A program made the translations under genes and the position numbers. Under the pieces are notes generated by a model. The model ran no database searches, had not been told where the DNA came from, and was given only the letters and a program-made list of their open reading frames with translations. Of a stretch of DNA of 57,090 nucleotides, positions 26,001 through 33,149 are shown piece by piece. The stretch is from an uncultured Bacteroidales bacterium (GTDB lineage Bacteria > Bacteroidota > Bacteroidia > Bacteroidales > UBA932), in the NCBI GenBank assembly GCA_944326255.1, contig CALVDG010000016.1, forward strand, positions 1 through 57,090. Direction: 5' to 3'. The stretch's first letter is position 1; every line of letters begins with the position of its first letter.

Positions 26001-26108
26001 CCAGAAACTTACCGTGGGTTCAATGGTCATAAGGTATGTGATGGAAGCGGTCACCAGGACGATGACCGAGAAGATACGGTTGATAAGAGTGAACTTTTTC
26101 TGCTCCAT
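23034..26108 (-). CDS. DUF2723 multi-pass membrane protein (TMEM260-like putative glycosyltransferase)
   Basis: A 1024-residue protein. The N-terminal 560 residues contain about a dozen membrane segments; the first loop has the family signature FWDCGEFIASSYKLEVGHAP. Further family motifs are RERDYAYAGSFYVFA and THGDNDTFPLWYIQEVEGVR; the C-terminal 300 residues are soluble and helical (TPR-like). The eukaryotic relative TMEM260 is a protein O-mannosyltransferase, and the family shares the GT-C layout, so a role in periplasmic protein glycosylation is plausible. Substrate is not known. Its promoter is back to back with that of the SUI1 gene. Confidence 0.88.
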   Translation of the reverse strand: MEQKKFTLINRIFSVIVLVTASITYLMTIEPTVSFWDCGEFIASSYKLEVGHAPGNPVFQMIARFFTMFASPEHAAMAVNIMSALCSAFTIFFLYLTIVHLGRRIIEKNGGNRVLSAGEALSLIGAGVVGALAYCWSDTFWFSAVEAEVYAMSSLFTAVVFWMILKWEEQADTEYADRWIVAIAFLMGLSIGVHLLNLLTIPAIAFVYYYKKATKVTTWGCVGVFAVSAVILAVVLWGIIPYLPKIAALFDLLFVNVFNLPFNTGAAFFVLALLALSFWAIYFTRKKGKHIWNTVMLCFTMIVIGYSAFAMVVIRSANNTPTNEGQPDNPFALVKYLGREQYGSTPLVYGPTFASVPIDYKESSYYTKLDGKYHKTTNPIDYVYASDSKMFFPRMHSKDPSHIRFYKSYTQDRGKVIPGTKEKMPTFGDNLKFFFDYQFNWMYMRYFMWNFAGRQNDLHGQVPGDPISGNWECGIDFIDRARLGDQSEGPDYIIHNKAKNHYYMLPLLLGIIGLLFQLGKDKRNWWITFLLFFLTGIAIILYLNQSPYQVRERDYAYAGSFYVFAIWIGLAVMAVYDWLRKPFSKIHIPEKVTAVAVSVVLLGVPVLMAAENWDDHDRSNRYTAHDMAYNYFMSTDPQAILVTHGDNDTFPLWYIQEVEGVRLDARVMNTSLLGIDWYIDQMQWKQYDAEPIKFTTKRINYLYGTNDYVNIIDRVNRPILLKDAIDLFNDPRVKVNIYGSQESFLAARKLLIPVNKENVMKYGIVPECDYDKILDTVCLEIPADKRFLDKTELMILDMLANYDWDRPIYFMTQGGSLEIGIRDYLQLDGYTYKFVPIKSSLSLTNVSQVDTDALYDRLMNVFRLDRFADDFFVDYQNLSTFNGVQSHRFIFVQTALALYDKGEKEKAVQLLDRMQETFPDRNFPLNSSAAVRYVNEWMVLSAIELYIKCGEKEKGLDLADRFINETMDAIVLFSRPFHGSVLSRTDLESNFQFYQYAVDIVNQADTEKAREYSQALEDFFNSAV

Positions 26109-26136
26109 TTGTCGTCTATTTCATGTGTATAAACCG

Positions 26137-26153
26137 CAAATATACTAAATTTG
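26137..26153. promoter_or_regulatory. Back-to-back divergent -7 elements
   Basis: The minus-strand TATATTTG (26137-26144) serves the DUF2723 gene and the plus-strand TAAATTTG (26146-26153) serves the SUI1 gene. They are separated by one base, so the two promoters cannot be occupied at the same time. Confidence 0.55.
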
Positions 26154-26169
26154 CACAAAAATTACCGTT

Positions 26170-26487
26170 ATGCCATTGGTTTACTCAACAAATCCCGACT
26201 TCAATATCCCCTCTGAGGAGAAAAGCGTGGTGGAGACTCTGCCTCCGTCCAGACAGAAACTGACAGTATATCTGGACCGCCGCAACCGGGGCGGCAAGCA
26301 GGTTACTCTGGTAAAGGGCTTTGTCGGCAGTGAGGAGGACCTGACGGAGCTGGGCCGCAAGCTCAAGAGCAGATGCGGTACGGGCGGAAGCGTCAAGGAC
26401 GGTGAGATACTCATACAGGGAGACTGCAGGGACAAGGTCACGGCATTTCTGACATCTATGGGCTATGTGGCAAAACGCGGTAACTGA
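26170..26487 (+). CDS. yciH: SUI1/eIF1-family translation factor
   Basis: A 105-residue protein. The SUI1 domain runs from about residue 28: VYLDRRNRGGKQVTLVKGF, then LKSRCGTGGSVKDGEILIQG, and DKVTAFLTSMGY. These are the conserved RNA-binding segments of bacterial YciH and eukaryotic eIF1. In bacteria the protein affects start-codon fidelity on the 30S subunit. The length is normal. The 3' end overlaps the next gene by 23 bp. Confidence 0.93.
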   Translation: MPLVYSTNPDFNIPSEEKSVVETLPPSRQKLTVYLDRRNRGGKQVTLVKGFVGSEEDLTELGRKLKSRCGTGGSVKDGEILIQGDCRDKVTAFLTSMGYVAKRGN

Positions 26488-27169
26488 CGGAAGCGTGGAA
26501 AGACTGTGGCCCGGCTCGCAGCTGCAGCATTATGTGTTGCCGTCAGCCGTGGAATCCGGGATTCAGGGCGGACAGTATTTCGTGTGGACGATACTGTTCC
26601 TGATAGTCTTCGGACTTGTCTTCCGCAGGCCATTCTCCGTATTCTTTACATGGATGGGCGGCTTCTTCAAGTCCCCCGTGCGCCGTACCTATTTCGACAC
26701 TTCCCCGGCGGTAAGATACGGCCTGCTGCTGTCGTTTGTCATCACTCTGCCGATATCGGCTTTCCTGGTGTACGGTACGCAGGCGGTGGAGGCTCCGTAT
26801 TATGTGATTCTGGGGTGCATATGCGCGTATTTCGCCCTGCGCTTCATCGTCACATCGGGCATATCCTATGTCTCGGGAGAGGACGGTTTTGTCACGGCCG
26901 TCAACAGGATGTCGTGTGTGTCCTTTATGACGGCAGTCATGGTTTTCTGTGTTATATACATTCTGGGAATGTTCATGCCGGATATCTTTCCGGTGCTGAC
27001 GGACAAGGTCGCTCCGGCGGTCTCGGGAGTGCTGGTATTTTTGTATCTGACGGAGCAGCTGAGAATAATTTTTGCATTTAAAGAGCCGCTTTTAATGTCT
27101 ATTTTGTATCTTTGCACGCTTGAAATACTGCCTATAGCGATAGCTGTAGCGACAATATTAAAATTTTAA
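26465..27169 (+). CDS. DUF4271 membrane protein
   Basis: A 234-residue inner-membrane protein with six hydrophobic segments (for example FVWTILFLIVFGLVF, LLLSFVITLPISAFLVYG, MTAVMVFCVIYILGMF) and the C-terminal pattern FLYLTEQLRIIFAFKE...YLCTLEILPIAIAVATI typical of DUF4271. The family is almost confined to Bacteroidota, and the gene regularly precedes hemD, as here (12 bp gap). Function is unknown. The overlap with the SUI1 gene (23 bp) suggests coupled translation. Confidence 0.9.
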   Translation: MWQNAVTDGSVERLWPGSQLQHYVLPSAVESGIQGGQYFVWTILFLIVFGLVFRRPFSVFFTWMGGFFKSPVRRTYFDTSPAVRYGLLLSFVITLPISAFLVYGTQAVEAPYYVILGCICAYFALRFIVTSGISYVSGEDGFVTAVNRMSCVSFMTAVMVFCVIYILGMFMPDIFPVLTDKVAPAVSGVLVFLYLTEQLRIIFAFKEPLLMSILYLCTLEILPIAIAVATILKF

Positions 27170-27181
27170 CGATAGATTGCA

Positions 27182-27925
27182 ATGAAGATAAGCAATATCT
27201 TGGTTTCGCAGCCGGCTCCGGGAAACACTCAGTCTCCATTCAGTGAGATCACCTCAAAATACGGTGTACAGGTTGACTATTTCCCTTTCTTTAAGATAGA
27301 GCCATTGACAGCCAAGGAATTCCGGGCGCAGAAAGTTGCGATTCTGGATTATACGGCGATATTTTTCTCGGCAAAGTCCTCTATAGATGCCTTTTTCTCA
27401 GTGTGTGAGGCTATGAGGGTCACTGTACCCGAGACGATGAAATACTTCTGTACGACGGAGAACATAGCTCTGTATCTCCAGAAACACATAGTGTACCGCA
27501 AGCGCAAGATATTCTTCGGCAAAGGGACTGTGGATTCAGTAATAGATACGATCGGGCCCAAGCACAAGGGGGAGAACTTCCTGATAGCTTCCACGGACAC
27601 GACAAAGCCTGATGTAATCAAAGCCTTTACAAAAGCAGGGCTCAAGTTCGGCAACGCAGTCTTCAGCAAGACCGTCTACAGCGACCTCAAGGACGTGGAC
27701 CTCTCGAAGTACCAGATGGTGGTGTTCTACAGTCCTTCGGATGTCAAGTCCCTTGCTCAGAATTACCCTGATTTCAAGCAGGGCGACCTGCTGTTCGTAA
27801 CCTACGGCCCGTCTACTGCCAGGGCATTGAAGGAAAACGGTTTCGCAGTGGAGGTCGAGGCTCCGACTCCCGAGGCTCCCTCGGTGTCGAAGGCTCTGCT
27901 GCTTTACCTTGAAAACCACAAATAG
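27182..27925 (+). CDS. hemD: Uroporphyrinogen-III synthase-like protein
   Basis: A 247-residue HemD-fold protein. The two-lobed pattern is visible: NILVSQPAPGNTQSPFSEIT at the start, FFSAKSSIDAFF in lobe one, then KFGNAVFSKTVYSDLKD and VVFYSPSDVKSLAQ in lobe two, ending with TYGPSTARALKENGF. HemD closes hydroxymethylbilane into uroporphyrinogen III for haem and corrinoids. No other haem gene is nearby, and many Bacteroidales have incomplete haem pathways, so the in vivo role may be reduced. It is followed by a lipoprotein gene after one base. Confidence 0.88.
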   Translation: MKISNILVSQPAPGNTQSPFSEITSKYGVQVDYFPFFKIEPLTAKEFRAQKVAILDYTAIFFSAKSSIDAFFSVCEAMRVTVPETMKYFCTTENIALYLQKHIVYRKRKIFFGKGTVDSVIDTIGPKHKGENFLIASTDTTKPDVIKAFTKAGLKFGNAVFSKTVYSDLKDVDLSKYQMVVFYSPSDVKSLAQNYPDFKQGDLLFVTYGPSTARALKENGFAVEVEAPTPEAPSVSKALLLYLENHK

Positions 27926-27926
27926 C

Positions 27927-28736
27927 ATGTTGTTCCGTCACGGTTATACGGCAGCTCTTCTCTGTGCGGTAATCTTTGCCGCAGGTATGACCGTGTCGTG
28001 CAGTCAGGAAAGTCCGGCCTACAACAGGGAGAACCTTAAGGCCACGTGGATTGTGGATACCTACGACGGCAATCTTCTGGACGAGCGCAACTATACCGTC
28101 ATGACTTTCACCTCCTCCGGGACCGTGAAGTACGAGGGTGTGCTGACTCTTGACAGTGCGAATTATCAATGGGGAGAGAATACGCTCAGATACGACATCT
28201 ACTGCTGTGACTTCTCCATCAGCGGGACTTATTCCGGCCTGTACGGCTATCTGAACGGGGTGGACACATATCAGGAATACAGTTTCGTTCTGTCTCAGGA
28301 CTCGCTGATGACCCTGGGAGTGGACAGCTACACGATAAACGGTGCGGAAGTCACTCCCGAGTACAGTCAGATGACCATGCGCAAGATACCTCTGGACTAT
28401 GCCGCGGCCGATACTCTCTACGGTATCTGGCAGTTCAATACCAGGAACGGAGGGGAGTTCATGAACTACAGGGTGCAGTTCCTCCCTGACAATGTCCTGT
28501 CCATGTCCGTCCGCAGCGGTGAGAACTCCTGGGATCCGGTGGGTGACGGCGAGGACTATTACCGTCTCTACGAGGACTTTCTCGTCATGACTCTATACGA
28601 CAACTGGGAGTTCGGCACTACCGGTAAATGGGATGTCAAGTGCTTCCTCATAGACTCCATATCCATGGCATCGGGACGGATGTCCCTGCGCTCAGGCCCG
28701 GATGAGTTCGTACTTTCGTATATATCCTCCAACTGA
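27927..28736 (+). CDS. Lipoprotein of unknown function (lipocalin-like)
   Basis: A 269-residue lipoprotein with signal peptide and lipobox TVSC (Cys near residue 26). The ATG at 27927 is used; one 18 bases upstream would overlap hemD. The mature part is rich in beta-strands and aromatic residues, with two similar halves (ATWIVDTYDG...TFTSSGTVKYEG and GIWQFNTRNGG...QFLPDNVLSMSV), as in Bacteroidota lipocalin-like/DUF lipoproteins. It lies inside a conserved housekeeping string between hemD and rnpA. No ligand can be proposed. Confidence 0.75.
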   Translation: MLFRHGYTAALLCAVIFAAGMTVSCSQESPAYNRENLKATWIVDTYDGNLLDERNYTVMTFTSSGTVKYEGVLTLDSANYQWGENTLRYDIYCCDFSISGTYSGLYGYLNGVDTYQEYSFVLSQDSLMTLGVDSYTINGAEVTPEYSQMTMRKIPLDYAAADTLYGIWQFNTRNGGEFMNYRVQFLPDNVLSMSVRSGENSWDPVGDGEDYYRLYEDFLVMTLYDNWEFGTTGKWDVKCFLIDSISMASGRMSLRSGPDEFVLSYISSN

Positions 28737-28739
28737 TCT

Positions 28740-29057
28740 ATGACCAAGGTAGAGAGGCTGCATACCGAAGGGAAGAAATACTACTCCTATCCATACCGTC
28801 TGTATGTACTGGACAACACTGACGGAGATGCGGACGAGACGGTAATATCCGTTCCCAAGAAGATATTCAAGCGGGCGGTCAAGCGCAATCTGGTGCGCCG
28901 CCGGACCAGGGAGGCTCTGCGTCATATAAAGAAAGAATGCCCGGACTTTGCCGGCAAGGATATCCTGATGGTCTACACGGCCAATGAAATACTGGAATAT
29001 GGAAAGATCGCCGAATGTCTCTCAAACGCGCTGGCAAAAGTGGCGCAGGGTGCTTAA
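28740..29057 (+). CDS. rnpA: Ribonuclease P protein component
   Basis: A 105-residue basic protein. The RNR signature is [19 protein letters not shown], followed by [12 protein letters not shown]. It binds the RNase P RNA and helps process pre-tRNA 5' ends. It starts 3 bp after the lipoprotein stop, and its end overlaps the following yidD frame, as is common in Bacteroidota where rpmH is not the upstream neighbour. Confidence 0.95.
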   Translation: MTKVERLHTEGKKYYSYPYRLYVLDNTDGDADETVISVPKKIFKRAVKRNLVRRRTREALRHIKKECPDFAGKDILMVYTANEILEYGKIAECLSNALAKVAQGA

Positions 29058-29274
29058 GAAGATCCTGATAGCTCCTTTTGTGTTCCTGATCCGGTTCTAC
29101 CAGGTGTGCATATCTCCGTACAAGCCTGCCTCGTGCCGCTTTACGCCCACCTGCTCGGCATACGCCCTGGAGGCATTCCGCAAGCACGGTCCCGTAAAGG
29201 GACTATATCTGACGGTCAGGAGACTCCTGCGCTGTCATCCCTGGGGCGGCAGCGGCTACGACCCCGTCCCATAA
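28984..29274 (+). CDS. yidD: Membrane protein insertion efficiency factor YidD
   Basis: A 96-residue ORF of the YidD family. The conserved core [20 protein letters not shown], then [20 protein letters not shown] and [14 protein letters not shown] is complete. The family is peripheral to the inner membrane and assists YidC-dependent insertion. The long version overlaps rnpA by 74 bp. A GTG at 29050 gives 74 residues starting [10 protein letters not shown], closer to the usual YidD length and start, and may be the true start. Confidence 0.9.
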   Translation: MKYWNMERSPNVSQTRWQKWRRVLKKILIAPFVFLIRFYQVCISPYKPASCRFTPTCSAYALEAFRKHGPVKGLYLTVRRLLRCHPWGGSGYDPVP

Positions 29275-29396
29275 CCCGCCTGTCTCTACGCCACTCCCGT
29301 CACCTACGGTACCCACATCTGCGTTTATGACATCTCACGGTCTGGGAAAGTTTCTGCAGAGGATGTTATTGATTTACAGTTAGTTGCTGAAAATAA

Positions 29397-29439
29397 AGGT
29401 GCCCTGTTGAGGTTTGAAAGCCGGACAGGGCACCTTTTT
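29397..29439. terminator. Bidirectional terminator; 39-nt hairpin element, copy 2
   Basis: Perfect 11-bp stem AGGTGCCCTGT (29397-29407) / ACAGGGCACCT (29425-29435), loop 17 nt with GTTTGAAAGCCGG, followed by TTTTT on the plus strand and TTTATTTT on the minus strand. It is the same size as the hairpin at 2575-2613, with matching loop and compensatory stem changes. It separates yidD from the convergent acyltransferase gene. Confidence 0.85.
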
Positions 29440-29505
29440 AGGGTGTTAAGTTATTGACTGTCAGTGGAGACTGTGATCTGAGGCGTACCCCGCAGCAGTT
29501 TGGGG

Positions 29506-31290
29506 TTATTGCTTGAAGCGTTCGAGGAGGGTCTCGGGGTTGTCGCTGCCCTTGGTCAGGAGGACGACCTCGCTGCGGGGCACTTTGTCTATGTCCAGGA
29601 AGATCATGCCGTCCACGCAGTAGTTGAATTCCTTGTCCACGTTGTAGGCCAGGATGTCCGCGCCCAGCTTGACGTACTTTTTGAGCAGGGTGGGGATTCT
29701 GTACCGGCCGTCGCTCAGACGCTGGATGCATTTGTCCAGAGAGTCCACGTTTCCGGCCTTGCCTTTCAGCAGCAGGGCGGGGTCCACCCTCAGAAAGTCG
29801 TACTTAAAAGGTGTGCGCGGTGTCACCGGGCATTCGGAACTGCCGGGAGTACACATTGACAGTCCGTAGATGATCAGGCTTCTGTAGAACGGCGGCAGCC
29901 AGCTCGTTATGCTGGCCGGTCCGAACAGGTATTTGCAGTTGCTGTATCGGATCACCGTGAACAGCAGGCCCTTGATGAGCAGCATCAGGGGCAGGGCCTC
30001 TTTCTTGTACTCGACAGAGAGGAATGACCGGCCCAGCTCTATACATTCGGGCAGCTTTTCGGTGAACTCTTTGGAGTACTTGAAGAGGGTATGGGTGTAG
30101 AATCCTTCGACTCCGTATCTCTCATATATCTCCCGGCCGATACCCAACCGGTATGCCCCGGCCAGTTTCCTGCTGTCCTTGTCCCAGAGTATGAGGTGCT
30201 TGTAGTAGCGGTCGTACTTGTCGGTGTCGATGCCTGCGCCGGTGCCTTCTCCCACCTGCCGGAATGACTCTTCCCTCCTCCTGCCTATCTCGCTCATCAT
30301 GGCCGGGATCTGCTCCGTGTCGGCCAGATAGCAGCGGTATTTGTAGACCTCGAAGAGGGGGGTGAGGGCATCCATCTCCTTTGCCAGCTCCCGGCTGTCC
30401 ACCGGCGGTATGAGCGGTTCCTGGGGCCTTTCGGTCAGATGTACCTCGAACCTTCCGGGTGTGTTGGCCTCCATGGCGTATACCCTGTTGCGCAGCATCC
30501 GGCCGAGTTCCTTGATGTCGTCGTATCTCTGAATCTCGGAAGCGGGGAAGGGCCGGCCTATGCGCATTGTCACCGTCCTGCCGCTGCGCTTAAGCAGCTC
30601 GTTGGGCAGATTGACGGTACGCAGCATCGGATGGATTTTCCCTACGAAATGAAACCACCTGGAGTTGGTGCCGTCAAAATACACCGGAACCACGGGAACT
30701 CCGCTGTTGCGGATCAGCTTCATGACAGTGCCTGACCATGCTTTGTCGGCGGGCCTGCTGTATCCTTTGTAGCGGGTGGACACTTCTCCGGCAGGGAATA
30801 TCCCCACGCATCCTCCTTTCTCCAGGATCTCCATCGCGGCCTTGATGCCGGAGAAGCTGCTCTTTAGCCCCTTGTTGTCGGAAAAGGGATTGACCGCCAG
30901 GAAACTGTCCTTGAGATTGGGGATGTGGGACAGTATGAAGTTGGTCATGATCTTGAAGTCAGGCCGGATGGCCGCCACCGTGTTGTACAGCACTATGCCG
31001 TCCCAGCCTCCGAACGGGTGGTTGGAAACGATGATGAAAGGCCCTTGTTTGGGGATGTATTCCAGCTCTTCCTGCAGGATGTCGGCCGATATGCGGAATG
31101 TCTTCATGGCGGCCTTGGTGAACTCCCTGCCTCGGAACTCTCCGAACTCCGGATACAGACGGTTGATGCGGTTCAGCCCCATCATGGACATGGCGCAGGA
31201 GGCTGCGAGAGAGCCTGCCGGTCCCTTCAGCTTGAGAGCTTTCTGAATGTCAGATTTATTGATTAACTTTGTATCCGGCTTCACTGTCAT
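29506..31290 (-). CDS. Fused O-acyltransferase/N-acyltransferase (OlsF/GlsF-like amino-acid lipid synthase)
   Basis: A 594-residue two-domain protein; ATG 31290 follows the promoter directly. Residues 1-290 are a PlsC-type acyltransferase with the catalytic HX4D (NHPFGGWDG near 90) and FPAGEVSTRYKG (the EG/ExS block). Residues 300-594 are a GNAT-like hemolysin/ornithine acyltransferase domain (YRLGIGREIYERYGVEG, ELGRSFLSVEYKK). In Bacteroides two separate genes, glsB and glsA, make glycine lipids; the fused form is known as OlsF for ornithine lipids. The amino acid used here (glycine, serine-glycine or ornithine) cannot be read from the sequence. Confidence 0.82.
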   Translation of the reverse strand: MTVKPDTKLINKSDIQKALKLKGPAGSLAASCAMSMMGLNRINRLYPEFGEFRGREFTKAAMKTFRISADILQEELEYIPKQGPFIIVSNHPFGGWDGIVLYNTVAAIRPDFKIMTNFILSHIPNLKDSFLAVNPFSDNKGLKSSFSGIKAAMEILEKGGCVGIFPAGEVSTRYKGYSRPADKAWSGTVMKLIRNSGVPVVPVYFDGTNSRWFHFVGKIHPMLRTVNLPNELLKRSGRTVTMRIGRPFPASEIQRYDDIKELGRMLRNRVYAMEANTPGRFEVHLTERPQEPLIPPVDSRELAKEMDALTPLFEVYKYRCYLADTEQIPAMMSEIGRRREESFRQVGEGTGAGIDTDKYDRYYKHLILWDKDSRKLAGAYRLGIGREIYERYGVEGFYTHTLFKYSKEFTEKLPECIELGRSFLSVEYKKEALPLMLLIKGLLFTVIRYSNCKYLFGPASITSWLPPFYRSLIIYGLSMCTPGSSECPVTPRTPFKYDFLRVDPALLLKGKAGNVDSLDKCIQRLSDGRYRIPTLLKKYVKLGADILAYNVDKEFNYCVDGMIFLDIDKVPRSEVVLLTKGSDNPETLLERFKQ

Positions 31291-31294
31291 AGTG

Positions 31295-31302
31295 CAAAAA
31301 TA
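31295..31302 (-). promoter_or_regulatory. -7 promoter element 4 nt before the acyltransferase start
   Basis: TATTTTTG on the minus strand is followed by CACT and the ATG at 31290, consistent with a leaderless mRNA. Confidence 0.5.
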
Positions 31303-31328
31303 TCCTACAAAGATAAACATATTTTCAA

Positions 31329-33149
31329 ATGGACATATTGGACAAACTGAAAATGCTGCCTCACAGTCCCGGAGTCTACCGTTTTCTGGACGCTTCGGGG
31401 ACGGTGATATACGTGGGTAAGGCCAAGGACCTGAAGAACCGGGTGTCGCAGTATTTCAGGCCCAACGGGCTGAACCGCAAGACCCGTGTGATGGTCTCGA
31501 AGATAGCCGACATACACCATACCGTAGTAGGCTCGGAGGCGGATGCATTCCTGCTGGAGAACAATCTTATCAAGCAGTATCAGCCGCGCTACAATATCCT
31601 GCTCAAGGACGGGAAGACCTATCCGTGGATCTGCCTGAGGAACGAGAAGTTCCCCAGGGTGACGGTTACCCGCCGGTTCGTCAAGGACGGTTCCAGGTAT
31701 TTCGGGCCGTACAGCTCGGCCATGCACGCGCACAATCTGCTGGCTCTGATCAATACACTCTACCGGCTGCGGACCTGCAAGTCCGCCATTACGGCCGAAG
31801 GTATCGCCAAAGGCAAGTACAAGGTATGCCTGGACTATCATCTGGGCAAATGCGCCGGGCCGTGTGTCGGGAAGATGAGCGAGGAGGAATACGGGGCGCA
31901 GATCGAGGCGATAGTGCAGATACTCAAGGGCAACTCCTATACGCTCATAAAGGACTTTGAGAAGCGGATGAAAGAGAGGGCGGCCGTGCTGGACTTCGAG
32001 GAGGCGCAGCTGTGGAAGGAGAAGATGGAGCTGCTGGAGAAGCATTATGCCAAATCGTTGATAGTAAATAGTAAAGGTATCAATGTGGATGTCTTCTACG
32101 TACTCATGGAGGGGCAGGATGCCTTCGGCAGCTTCCTGAGGGTGCATGACGGCGGCATCGTGCAGTCCATGAATCTGGAGATCAAGCTGCGTATAGAGGA
32201 GGAAGCTCCGGCTGTCCTGGGCTCGTTTATCTCCGGCATATACGGGAAGATGGAGGAGTATGAGGGGCAGGATAGTGAGCGTCCTCAGGAGATAGTCGTG
32301 CCTTTCCTGCCGGATATGCCCGAGGCGCTTCCGGGTGTCACGTTCACCGTGCCGGAGAAAGGGGACAGGCTCGCGCTTCTGGAGCTGGGGCGCAAGAATG
32401 CGGCTGCCATCAAGTTCGAGCGGCTCAAGCACGAGGAGTTCGTCAATCCCGAGGAGCACTCGCAGCGTATCGTGGAGAATCTGCGCAAGGATCTGGGTAT
32501 GGATGTGCCGCCGGTGCATATCGAGTGCTTTGACAACTCCAACATCCAGGGTACCAACCCGGTCGCTTCATGCGTGGTGTTCCGGGACGGTGCTCCGTCC
32601 AAGAAGGACTATCGGCATTTCAACATCAAGACTGTGGTGGGGGCCAATGACTTCGCGTCGATGAAGGAGGTGGTCAACAGGAGGTACTCCCGCCTGCTGG
32701 CCGAGGGTCAGGAACTGCCTCAGCTGATAGTCATAGACGGCGGGCGCGGGCAGGTGAATGCGGCGTACGAGGCGTTGAACGAGCTGGGCCTCATCGGGAA
32801 GGTGACGCTCATAGGCCTGGCCAAGCGGTTGGAGGAGGTCATAGTGCCTGGCGATCCGTATCCTCACTTTATAGACCGCAACTCCACGTCCCTGAAGGTG
32901 CTCATGCATATCCGGGACGAAGCGCACCGCTTCGGCATCACTCATCACCGCAACCGGCGCAGCGCGTCCTCCCTGGTCTCTGAGCTGGACAATATTCCCG
33001 GAGTAGGGGCGGTGAGCCGGGAGAAGCTGGTGACCAAATACAGAACCCTCTCCAGGATAAAGAGCGCACCTTACCGCGAGATAGTCAATGTGATCGGAAA
33101 GCGCAGCGCGGAGGCGCTGTTTACCTGGTTCGGCCTGGACAAGGCCTAG
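31329..33149 (+). CDS. uvrC: Excinuclease ABC subunit C
   Basis: A 606-residue nuclease of nucleotide excision repair. The GIY-YIG domain is N-terminal (PGVYRFLDASGTVIYVGKAK), followed by the UVR/UvrB-binding segment near residue 210 (KRMKERAAVLDFEEAQ), the RNase H-like second nuclease (HIECFDNSNIQGTNPVAS; LIVIDGGRGQVNAAYEAL) and a helix-hairpin-helix pair at the end (NIPGVGAVSREKLV). Length is normal. Its stop codon TAG shares the palindrome CTAG (33146-33149) with the stop of the convergent gene. Confidence 0.97.
   Translation: MDILDKLKMLPHSPGVYRFLDASGTVIYVGKAKDLKNRVSQYFRPNGLNRKTRVMVSKIADIHHTVVGSEADAFLLENNLIKQYQPRYNILLKDGKTYPWICLRNEKFPRVTVTRRFVKDGSRYFGPYSSAMHAHNLLALINTLYRLRTCKSAITAEGIAKGKYKVCLDYHLGKCAGPCVGKMSEEEYGAQIEAIVQILKGNSYTLIKDFEKRMKERAAVLDFEEAQLWKEKMELLEKHYAKSLIVNSKGINVDVFYVLMEGQDAFGSFLRVHDGGIVQSMNLEIKLRIEEEAPAVLGSFISGIYGKMEEYEGQDSERPQEIVVPFLPDMPEALPGVTFTVPEKGDRLALLELGRKNAAAIKFERLKHEEFVNPEEHSQRIVENLRKDLGMDVPPVHIECFDNSNIQGTNPVASCVVFRDGAPSKKDYRHFNIKTVVGANDFASMKEVVNRRYSRLLAEGQELPQLIVIDGGRGQVNAAYEALNELGLIGKVTLIGLAKRLEEVIVPGDPYPHFIDRNSTSLKVLMHIRDEAHRFGITHHRNRRSASSLVSELDNIPGVGAVSREKLVTKYRTLSRIKSAPYREIVNVIGKRSAEALFTWFGLDKA

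Noticed and set aside
31305..32519. 404-codon open frame opposite uvrC
   Set aside because: Shadow of uvrC; Leu/His/Gln-rich translation without domains.
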